Source: Streptomyces sp. M41(2017) (GTDB taxonomy: Bacteria > Actinomycetota > Actinomycetes > Streptomycetales > Streptomycetaceae). Taken from it: a DNA stretch of 64,000 nucleotides. Below are positions 58,018 through 64,000 of the stretch, one piece after another. Position numbers and translations under genes: made by a program. The stretch spans positions 4,092,001 through 4,156,000 of the forward strand of contig NZ_MWFK01000001.1 of assembly GCF_002078175.1 (NCBI RefSeq). Reading direction: 5' to 3'. A model generated the notes under the pieces. The model saw only the letters and a list, made by a program, of their open reading frames with translations. It was not told the origin of the DNA and ran no database searches. Within the stretch, counting starts at the first letter, position 1. Every line of letters starts with the position of its first letter.

Positions 58018-59526
58018 ATGACGGATCAGCCCGCACGTCCACAGCGCCAGCACCGGAGGCCGCCTGGAAGGCGGCGGCGCACCGCGCTCGGAGCCGTCTT
58101 CGGCCTGCTCCTCATCGGGATCGTCGCCGGCACGGGACTGGCCCTCGACCGGCAGGACGGGACGCCCTCCGCGGAGCGGGCGAACGCCACGGCGCTGCCC
58201 TTCGACCGGCCCTCCGCCGACGTGCTGCGGGCCAGTCCCCACCTCGTCTTCGCGCACTACTTCACGCCGTACCCGCTCTCGCTGGACAACCAGCCCGCGT
58301 CCCGGGACTACTACACCCGCAACTACCTGACGCCCCAGGGCGAACAGGGCAAGCACGCGGCCTACGGCGGACTGCTGCGCGACCGGCCCGAACCCGTGAC
58401 CCCGTCCGCCGGGAACTGGCAACTCGCCAACCTGGAGCGGGAGGTGAGGACCGCCCGGGACGCCGGGCTCGACGGCTTCACCGTCGACCTCCTCTCCCTG
58501 ACCGGCCCCAACCGTGAGCGGGTCGACCTGCTGCTGCGCGCGGCGCACCGCGTCGACCCCGGTTTCCGGATCGTGCTGATGCCGGACATGACCTCGCTGC
58601 ACACCGATCCGCGCACACTCGCCGACCAGTTGGCCCGGATGGCCGCGTCACCCGCCGCGTACCGGCTGGCCGACGGACGTCTCGTGGTCTCCCCGTTCAA
58701 GGCCGAGGCCCAGGAGCCCGCCTGGTGGAACCAGGTCACCGCGCGACTGCGCCAACACGGCATCGGCACCGCGCTCGTCCCCGTCTTCCTGAACTTCCGG
58801 GCCAACGCCGAACGCTTCGCGCCCATCAGCCACGCCTTCTCCTCCTGGGGAAACCGCAGTTACGCCCGCCAGGACAACGTCCCCGGCGACGTGCGCCTCG
58901 CCCACTCGCTCGGCAAGAAGTGGATGCAGGCCGTCTCCGTGCAGGACGCCCGGCCCAACCAGGGTGTCTACGACGAGGCCGGCAACACCGCCACCCTGCG
59001 GTCGACCTGGAACCACGCGATCTCCGACGGCGCGGACTGGGTGCAGCTCACCACCTGGAACGACTACTCCGAGGGAAGCCAGTTCGCGCCCTCGCTGCAC
59101 AACGGCCACACGTACCTGGACATCTCCTCGTACTACCTCACGCGCTTCAAGACCGGCGCCTGGCCGAGGATCGTGCGCGACACCGTGTACGTGACCTCCC
59201 GGGTCCAGTTCACCGGGGGCGGTGGAGTGCAGCAGGCCCGGCTGATGCGACCCCGAGCGGGGACCGCGGTCCCGCGTGACCAGGTGGAACTGCTCACCTT
59301 CCTGACCGCGCCGGCCTCCGTGACCGCCCGCGTGGGCTCCGTGCCCCACGCCTATCAGGCTCCCGTCGGGGTGAACGCCCATGCCCTGCCTCTGAGTCCG
59401 GGCCGCACCCAGGTCGTCGCCCGCCGGGCGGGCGACACCGCGGCGGCCGTCACGACCCGCTATCCCGCCCGCCGGACGGCGACCGTGCAGGACCTGCAGT
59501 ACTACGGGGTGTCGAGCGGGCGGTGA
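58018..59526 (+). CDS. Glycoside hydrolase family 71-like alpha-1,3-glucanase
   Basis: A 502-residue exported or membrane-anchored protein. A basic Pro/Arg-rich N-terminus is followed by one hydrophobic helix at about residues 23-42. A catalytic barrel runs from about 75 (LVFAHYFTPYPLS) through FTVDLLSL near 160, RIVLMPDMTS near 190 and WVQLTTWNDYSEGSQF near 345, all typical of GH71 mutanases, then a beta domain. GGAGGA precedes the ATG. The family cleaves alpha-1,3-glucan. Here it may trim or turn over the locus polysaccharide or attack fungal wall glucan. Confidence 0.82.
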   Translation: MTDQPARPQRQHRRPPGRRRRTALGAVFGLLLIGIVAGTGLALDRQDGTPSAERANATALPFDRPSADVLRASPHLVFAHYFTPYPLSLDNQPASRDYYTRNYLTPQGEQGKHAAYGGLLRDRPEPVTPSAGNWQLANLEREVRTARDAGLDGFTVDLLSLTGPNRERVDLLLRAAHRVDPGFRIVLMPDMTSLHTDPRTLADQLARMAASPAAYRLADGRLVVSPFKAEAQEPAWWNQVTARLRQHGIGTALVPVFLNFRANAERFAPISHAFSSWGNRSYARQDNVPGDVRLAHSLGKKWMQAVSVQDARPNQGVYDEAGNTATLRSTWNHAISDGADWVQLTTWNDYSEGSQFAPSLHNGHTYLDISSYYLTRFKTGAWPRIVRDTVYVTSRVQFTGGGGVQQARLMRPRAGTAVPRDQVELLTFLTAPASVTARVGSVPHAYQAPVGVNAHALPLSPGRTQVVARRAGDTAAAVTTRYPARRTATVQDLQYYGVSSGR

Positions 59527-60012
59527 CCTTCGCGCGGCCCGCCCGACGGCGCGACGGAAGCGGTGCTTCCCGCCCGGCGGGTCCGCGGTGGGCCGTCAGG
59601 CGGGCCCGATCGGCGGGGCCCGCGGCCCCGGCGGGATGCAGGGTGGCGTACTCCAGGGGCGCCGACGGGTCGACGGACACGTCGAGCGGGGCGGGTGCTG
59701 CCCCGGCGCGCACGAGGGGGTCGCCGACGGCGGCGATCATGGCGCCGTTGTCCGTGCACAACCACGGCGGCGGCATCCGCAGTTCGACGCCGGCCGCGCG
59801 ACAGCGTTCCTCGGCGAGCGACCGCACCCGCGCGTTCGCGGCCACGCCGCCGACGATCACCAGCGTGTCCACGCCGTGCTCGACGCAGGCGGCGACCGCC
59901 GTGCGGGTCAGCACGTCGGCGACGGCCTCCTGGAGCGAGGCGGCCCCGTCGCCCACGGGCAGTTCACGGCGCGCGTTCCCTACTCGATTCCCAACACGAC
60001 CGTCGACCCCAT
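59450..60012 (-). pseudogene. Remnant of a tsaD-like gene (start and C-terminal third only)
   Basis: TsaD is a metal-dependent tRNA threonylcarbamoyladenosine transferase subunit. A ribosome site (GGAGGG) and ATG at 60012 begin MGSTVVLGIE, the TsaD N-terminus, but a stop follows at once (59980-59982). In another frame from about 59980 down, the C-terminal third is intact: LQEAVADVLTRTAVAACVE, VIVGGVAANARVRSLAEERC, CTDNGAMIAAVGDP and LDVSVDPSAPLEYATL. About 200 codons in between, including the metal-binding His motif, are gone. The fragment then runs into the 3' end of the GH71 gene. It is divergent from sodF. Confidence 0.8.
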
Positions 60013-60040
60013 CGGGAACCCTCCTGCACTGGTTCTTCTC

Positions 60041-60069
60041 TTGCTGTTAGCGTGCAACTGCACATTGAT
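60041..60069 (+). promoter_or_regulatory. Candidate sodF promoter
   Basis: TTGCTG (60041-60046) and ATTGAT (60064-60069) are separated by 17 bases, overlapping the Nur-type site. Transcription would start near 60076, giving a leader of about 20 bases. Confidence 0.5.
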
Positions 60070-60074
60070 TGCAA
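60058..60074. promoter_or_regulatory. Nur-type operator upstream of sodF
   Basis: CTGCAC-ATTGA-TTGCAA fits the Streptomyces Nur box (tTGCaa-N5-ttGCAA), with a perfect right half and the TGC core in the left half. It overlaps the candidate -10. Nur with nickel is known to repress iron superoxide dismutase genes. Confidence 0.65.
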
Positions 60075-60095
60075 TTATGGCGGAGGATGTTGGAC

Positions 60096-60737
60096 ATGGC
60101 GGTGTACTCGCTCCCGGAACTTCCCTACGACTACGCGGCGCTGGAACCGGTGATCAATCCCCAGATCGTCGAGCTGCACCACGACAAGCACCACGCGGCG
60201 TACGTCAAGGGCGCGAACGACACGCTGGAGCAGCTCGCGGAGGCGCGGGACAAGGAGGCGTGGGGGTCGATCAACGGCCTGGAGAAGAACCTGGCCTTCC
60301 ACCTCTCCGGGCACATCCTGCACAGCATCTACTGGCACAACATGACGGGCGACGGCGGCGGCGAACCCCTGGCCGCGGACGGCGTGGGCGACCTCGCGGA
60401 CGCGATCACCGAGTCCTTCGGCTCCTTCGCCGGCTTCAAGGCGCAGCTCACCAAGGCCGCCGCGACCACCCAGGGTTCCGGCTGGGGCGTCCTCGCCTAC
60501 GAGCCGCTGAGCGGGCGCCTGATCGTCGAGCAGGTCTACGACCATCAGGGCAACGTCGGGCAGGGATCGACCCCGATCCTGGTCTTCGACGCCTGGGAGC
60601 ACGCCTTCTACCTGCAGTACAAGAACCAGAAGGTGGACTTCATCGACGCCATGTGGGCCGTCGTCAACTGGCAGGACGTGTCCCGTCGTTACGCGGCCGC
60701 CAAGGAACGCGGCGACAGCCTGCTGCTCGCGCCGTGA
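60096..60737 (+). CDS. sodF: Iron-type superoxide dismutase
   Basis: A 213-residue Fe/Mn superoxide dismutase that disproportionates superoxide. The four metal ligands are the His residues in ELHHDKHHAAYV near 27 and SGHILHSIYWHN near 75, and the Asp and His in LVFDAWEHAFYLQY near 165. The GGAGGA site before ATG 60096 is well placed. In streptomycetes this enzyme is made when nickel is scarce and the nickel enzyme SodN is absent; the Nur-type site here agrees. A strong terminator follows. Confidence 0.94.
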   Translation: MAVYSLPELPYDYAALEPVINPQIVELHHDKHHAAYVKGANDTLEQLAEARDKEAWGSINGLEKNLAFHLSGHILHSIYWHNMTGDGGGEPLAADGVGDLADAITESFGSFAGFKAQLTKAAATTQGSGWGVLAYEPLSGRLIVEQVYDHQGNVGQGSTPILVFDAWEHAFYLQYKNQKVDFIDAMWAVVNWQDVSRRYAAAKERGDSLLLAP

Positions 60738-60742
60738 CCTCG

Positions 60743-60781
60743 GAAGGGGCTCCCCGGGGTGCCTACCCGGGGAGCCCCTTC
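60743..60781 (+). terminator. Terminator after sodF
   Basis: A 16-bp perfect stem (60743-60758 with 60766-60781) and a 7-base loop, six bases after the stop. Confidence 0.88.
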
Positions 60782-60883
60782 GGGCGTTCGCGCTCCGGCG
60801 CTGTTGTCAGTGCCGACCTCTAGTTTGGAGGCACTGGAAGACGGCCCGTGCGGGCCGGCCCGGCTTTTGGGGAGGGGTGTGCT

Positions 60884-62350
60884 GTGTCCGCTGCGCAGAC
60901 GCGACAGACGGGGAACACGACGTATCTGGAGCTGTCCCAGGACAGCGGCGGCGCCCACAAGTTCTACGAGGTGACGGTCGAGCAGACCACCGTCTCCGTG
61001 CGGTACGGCCGGATCGGGGTCGACGGCCAGCGCCAGACCTCCGGCTTCCCCACCGTCGAGAAGGCGCAGGCCGCGGCAGCCAAGAAGATAGCCGAGAAGG
61101 TCCGCAAGGGGTACGCGCCCGCGGTCCGGGGGCAACGCGCGGCCCGCCCGGTGACGCGCCGGCAGGTGGCGTCGGCGCCCTCCACGGCCCGCGCCACGGC
61201 GCCGGTGCTGTGGCGGTTCCGCACGGGAGCCTCGGCGTTCGGCATCCACGTCGACGAGGACCGCTGCTGGGTCGGCAACCAGCACGGCGACGTGTACAAC
61301 CTGAGCCACGCCGGGGAGGTGCTCGCGCACTACTCCCTGCCCGACGGCGTCAAGTGCCTGGTGGCGGACGACTTCTGGATCTACGCGGGCTGCGACGACG
61401 GCCGGGTCTACGACCTCTCCTCGAAGGTGCCGTTCGCGGCCTACGAGATAGCGGCCGAGGTCGACATCTTCTGGCTGGACATCCACGCGGGCGTGCTCAG
61501 CGTGTCCGACCGCAGGGGCGGGCTGACCGTCATCGACCACGAGGACGAGCTCCAGTGGTCGCGCAACTCCGGCGGGGACCACGCCTGGATGGTGCGCGCC
61601 GACGACCACGCCGTGTACCACGGACACAGCCGCGGGGTGACGGCGTACGCCGCGGACGGCGCGGGCCTGCTCTGGCACACCGACACCGGCGGCAACGTGC
61701 TGTTCGGCTGGCAGGAGGAGAACGCGGTCTACGCGGGGACCGGACGGAGGCAGGTCCAGCGGCTCGCCAAGTCCACCGGCCGGGTCGAGGCCACGTATCT
61801 CTGCGACGCTCCCGTCTACTCGTGCGCCACGTCCCCCGGCGGCCGGTACGTGTTCGCGGGCGACTCGGCCTCCTCCGTCTACTGCTTCACGGCCGACGGC
61901 ACCCGGCTGTGGAAGCTCGGCACCGGCGGCGGCTCCGCGCTGTCCATGCAGTACCGCGACGAGCGGCTGTACATCGTCTCCACGGACGGTTCGCTGGCCT
62001 GCATCGACGCGACGGAGAGCGCCATCCGTGCCGCCGAGTCCGGCACCGTCCCGGTCGCGGCGGACGTCAAGCTGGCGGCGGCCCTGCCGACCTACGCTCC
62101 GCTGACGACCGCCGCGTCCGTCGCCACGGTCAGCGCCCTCCCCGCGCCGGGGGACGGCGTGGTCGTCGAATGCGTCCAGGAGGGCGGACGCGTCCGGGTC
62201 CACGTGGTCTCCGAGGGGTACGAGACCGGCTGGAAGGTCCAGTTCCCGCGGGCGATACGCGAACCCGGCGCCCGCTATGTGGTGGACGCGCTGCACTCCT
62301 CCGTCGGCGGCTTCTACCGGGTGCGGGGAGAGATCAGGCGCCTCGTGTGA
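60884..62350 (+). CDS. WGR-domain protein with PQQ-like beta-propeller
   Basis: A 488-residue cytoplasmic protein. The N-terminal WGR domain (residues 10-80) has KFYEVTVEQTTVSVRYGRIG and TVEKAQAAAAKKIAEKVRKG; WGR modules elsewhere bind nucleic acid and occur in PARPs. A linker leads to a propeller of about seven repeats (residues 110-400; for example FRTGASAFGIHVDEDRCWVG, LYIVSTDGSLACID), then a C-terminal beta region. No enzyme motif is seen. GTG 60884 follows GGGGAGGGG. The fusion is found in several streptomycetes but has no known role. Confidence 0.85.
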   Translation: MSAAQTRQTGNTTYLELSQDSGGAHKFYEVTVEQTTVSVRYGRIGVDGQRQTSGFPTVEKAQAAAAKKIAEKVRKGYAPAVRGQRAARPVTRRQVASAPSTARATAPVLWRFRTGASAFGIHVDEDRCWVGNQHGDVYNLSHAGEVLAHYSLPDGVKCLVADDFWIYAGCDDGRVYDLSSKVPFAAYEIAAEVDIFWLDIHAGVLSVSDRRGGLTVIDHEDELQWSRNSGGDHAWMVRADDHAVYHGHSRGVTAYAADGAGLLWHTDTGGNVLFGWQEENAVYAGTGRRQVQRLAKSTGRVEATYLCDAPVYSCATSPGGRYVFAGDSASSVYCFTADGTRLWKLGTGGGSALSMQYRDERLYIVSTDGSLACIDATESAIRAAESGTVPVAADVKLAAALPTYAPLTTAASVATVSALPAPGDGVVVECVQEGGRVRVHVVSEGYETGWKVQFPRAIREPGARYVVDALHSSVGGFYRVRGEIRRLV

Positions 62351-62402
62351 CGGAGGAGGGCCGGTCCGGCCGCTCGCCGTGAGTCACCCCGTGCGAGCTG
62401 CT

Positions 62403-62421
62403 GGGTCCTATTCCTGGACCC
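62403..62421. promoter_or_regulatory. Inverted repeat GGGTCC-N7-GGACCC in the hxlR-type promoter
   Basis: Perfect 6-bp arms with a 7-base centre lie directly upstream of the -10 element of the HxlR gene, the position expected for an autorepressor site. Confidence 0.45.
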
Positions 62422-62424
62422 TCG

Positions 62425-62430
62425 TATGCT
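62425..62430 (+). promoter_or_regulatory. -10 element of a leaderless transcript
   Basis: TATGCT ends six bases before GTG 62437 with no ribosome site between, so the HxlR mRNA is probably leaderless. Confidence 0.55.
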
Positions 62431-62436
62431 GAACGC

Positions 62437-62934
62437 GTGAGGCGGACTTCTTTTGCGAACTGGCCCTGCTCCATCGCGCGCACGATGGACCTCCTCGGCG
62501 ACTGGTGGACCCCGCTGGTGCTGCGGGAGGCCTTCTACGGGATCAAGCGGTTCGACGCGTTCCAGCAGGAGCTGGGCATCGCGCGCAACACGCTGACCGA
62601 CCGGCTGCGCCGGCTCGTGGACGAGGGCCTCATGGAGAAGCGGGCCTACCAGACGGACCCGGTGCGCCACGACTACGTGCTCACCGAGATGGGCCGCGAC
62701 TTCTTCGGGGTGCTGGCCGCCATGAACAGCTGGGGCAACCGCTGGCTCAGCGGTGAGCAGGGGCCACCGGTCGTCTTCCACCACGACCGCTGCGGACACG
62801 AGAGCGAGGCGGCCGTCGTGTGCGCCGACTGCGGCGAGCCGATGACGGCCGACGACACCCGGCCGCGCCTCGGCCCCGGCTATCCGCCGCACCTGGCCGA
62901 ACGGCCGGACATCCGCAGCCGCTTCACGGACTGA
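62437..62934 (+). CDS. HxlR-family transcriptional regulator
   Basis: A 165-residue winged-helix regulator. The family start CSIARTMDLLGDWWTPLVLRE near residue 9 (opening Cys conserved), RFDAFQQELGIARNTLTDRL recognition region near 45, and YVLTEMGRDFFGVL near 80 all match HxlR. The C-terminus adds a CGH...CADCGE cluster near 125-142 that could bind zinc, an extension seen in many streptomycete members. It is upstream of an SRPBCC gene and an F420-type oxidoreductase gene, its likely targets besides itself. Confidence 0.92.
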   Translation: MRRTSFANWPCSIARTMDLLGDWWTPLVLREAFYGIKRFDAFQQELGIARNTLTDRLRRLVDEGLMEKRAYQTDPVRHDYVLTEMGRDFFGVLAAMNSWGNRWLSGEQGPPVVFHHDRCGHESEAAVVCADCGEPMTADDTRPRLGPGYPPHLAERPDIRSRFTD

Positions 62935-63111
62935 TCGCCCACTTCGCCGATCCCGGCCCCGATCCCCATCCCGAACCGAGCGCGAGGGTGGGCCCGATAC
63001 CGAGCGCGACTCGGACTCCGCCTCCGCCGCCGAGTCCAGGCCCCGGTCCGCCTTCCCGCCCGACGCGTCGATTCCCTCCGTCCCCGGTCCGCGCGCCGGG
63101 GGCGGATTTCC

Positions 63112-63140
63112 TTGACAGGTCAGTTCATCTACGCAACTCT
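63112..63140 (+). promoter_or_regulatory. Candidate promoter of the SRPBCC gene
   Basis: A consensus -35 TTGACA (63112-63117) is followed after 17 bases by AACTCT, a poor -10. The gene start is 60 bases on. A small hairpin (GCCCC-TTT-GGGGC, 63151-63163) lies in the leader. Confidence 0.45.
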
Positions 63141-63200
63141 CAAGCTCAGGGCCCCTTTGGGGCAGATTCCCTGAACGCTGAGAGGAAGGCCGGACGACTC

Positions 63201-63725
63201 ATGGAGTGGACGGGCGCGCGGTACGCGGATCAGCCGACGGTCGAGGTGCGGACACGGATCGACGCCCCGCCGCCGCGGGTGTGGGAGCTGGTGTCCGACA
63301 TCGGGCTCATGCCGGAACTGAGCACGGAACTCCAGTCGGTGAGCTGGCTCGACGACGCGACGGCCCCCGCGGTCGGCGCCCGGTTCGTGGGCCGCAGCCG
63401 GCACGCGTCGCTGGGGGAGTGGGAGACCACCTCGTACATCGTGCGGTGCGATCCGTACCGCACGTTCGCGTGGGCCGTGGAGGACCCCGAACACCCCAGC
63501 TCCGTATGGCGGTTCAGCCTGGAGGAGAAGGACGGCGGCACCGAGCTGACCCAGTGGATGCGGATGGGGCCCGGCCGTTCAGGACTCTGCCAGGCCATCG
63601 ACCGGATGCCGGACAAGGAGCAGAAGATCGTCTTCGTGCGGCTGCGGGAGTTCGAGCGGAGCATGACGGGCACCGTCGAGGCGATCAGGGAACGCGCTGA
63701 GAACCGGGAAGGGGCGGGCGCGTGA
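63201..63725 (+). CDS. SRPBCC-fold protein (polyketide cyclase/START-like)
   Basis: A 174-residue helix-grip protein: TVEVRTRIDAPPPRVWELVS near residue 13, GLMPELSTELQSVSW, GARFVGRSRHASLGEWETTS near 62 and FSLEEKDGGTELTQWMRMG near 102, then a long C-terminal helix. This fold binds hydrophobic ligands and includes cyclases and hydroxylases; no catalytic residue set can be assigned. The stop overlaps the next start by one base (TGATG), so it is coupled to the F420-type oxidoreductase. Confidence 0.85.
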   Translation: MEWTGARYADQPTVEVRTRIDAPPPRVWELVSDIGLMPELSTELQSVSWLDDATAPAVGARFVGRSRHASLGEWETTSYIVRCDPYRTFAWAVEDPEHPSSVWRFSLEEKDGGTELTQWMRMGPGRSGLCQAIDRMPDKEQKIVFVRLREFERSMTGTVEAIRERAENREGAGA

Positions 63726-64000
63726 TGCGTACCTCCACGACCGTCGAGGCGTCCGGGGGCGACTGGCGGGAGACCGTCGACTTCGTCGTCGAGGCCGAGA
63801 AACTCGGCATGGACATCTGCTGGGTGGCGGAGGCCTGGGGGTCCGAAGCGCCGTCCCCCATCGGCTACTTGGCGGCACGGACCGAGCGGATCCTGCTCGG
63901 CTCCGGCATCATCCAGCTCGGCACCCGCACCCCCTCCGCCATCGCCCGCGCCGCGATCACCCTCTCCAACATCTCCGGCGGGCGGTTCCTGCTCGGTCTC
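63725..64000 (+). CDS. LLM-class (luciferase-like) F420-dependent oxidoreductase, N-terminal part
   Basis: The gene runs off the window; 92 codons are visible. The sequence shows the first strands of the luciferase-like barrel: DFVVEAEKLGMDICWVAEAW, then IGYLAARTERILLGSGIIQL and RTPSAIARAAITLSNISGGR leading to FLLGL. This is the usual start of F420-dependent LLM enzymes, although FMN-dependent members share it. It is coupled to the SRPBCC gene. Confidence 0.82.
   Translation, partial: MRTSTTVEASGGDWRETVDFVVEAEKLGMDICWVAEAWGSEAPSPIGYLAARTERILLGSGIIQLGTRTPSAIARAAITLSNISGGRFLLGL

Noticed and set aside
39886..59526. A secondary-metabolite (antibiotic) cluster
   Set aside because: No polyketide synthase, NRPS, terpene or RiPP genes are present; all functions fit polysaccharide assembly.

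Overview
The window is high-GC DNA with many GTG starts and tightly overlapping genes. Its content is that of a Streptomyces chromosome, probably from the core arm: a SepH-type FtsZ partner, the CutRS two-component system, a Nur-type site before an iron superoxide dismutase, and a gene order shared with mycobacteria around dut. I cannot name the species. I saw no rRNA, tRNA, CRISPR array, insertion sequence or integrase, and apart from one tsaD-like remnant the genes look intact. The genes at both ends are cut by the window edge.

Bases 1-20,300 are mostly housekeeping. They hold the end of an ADP-forming acyl-CoA synthetase, a DUF5998 protein, an alkaline-phosphatase-fold enzyme, thymidine kinase, a glyoxalase-fold protein, a rhodanese, sepH, a membrane protein, an FAD sugar-lactone oxidase with an MFS transporter, a ferrochelatase and an inositol monophosphatase. 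These are followed by cutRS, DUF4193, DUF3093, a PaaI thioesterase, dut and DUF3710. An iron-box-like palindrome lies between the MFS gene and the ferrochelatase.

Bases 20,300-33,500 centre on potassium. A strongly promoted alginate-lyase-like gene, an orphan ABC ATPase and kdpDE (without kdpFABC) sit inside a block otherwise conserved in actinobacteria: DUF3710, OB-fold protein, DUF3159, two TrkA proteins, APC/KimA-like permease. A 31-codon membrane peptide gene lies between trkA and the permease and was found by eye. An RNA methyltransferase and a small hydrophobic protein follow.

Bases 33,600-39,640 hold a GAF-PP2C phosphatase, a YdcF-type membrane protein and a four-gene minus-strand operon: class II aldolase, HAD phosphatase, DhaL, DhaK. 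The operon looks like a dihydroxyacetone-phosphate carbon module.

Bases 39,880-59,530 look like a Wzx/Wzy-type surface polysaccharide locus. It has a CDP-alcohol phosphotransferase, a TagD-like cytidylyltransferase, two GT4 glycosyltransferases, a Wzz/tyrosine-kinase-like protein with a ruined ATP site, a flippase, a polymerase, a WcaF-like acetyltransferase, a lipoprotein and a large secreted propeller/FN3/LamG/DNRLRE protein. It also has GDP-fucose synthesis genes (gmd, fcl), an initiating sugar-phosphate transferase, an LCP ligase and a GH71 alpha-1,3-glucanase-like enzyme. Together these could make, export, polymerise and attach a fucose-containing wall glycan.

Bases 59,450-64,000 hold a collapsed tsaD-like gene, sodF with a Nur-type operator, a WGR/beta-propeller protein, and an HxlR regulator next to an SRPBCC protein and the start of a luciferase-like F420 oxidoreductase.
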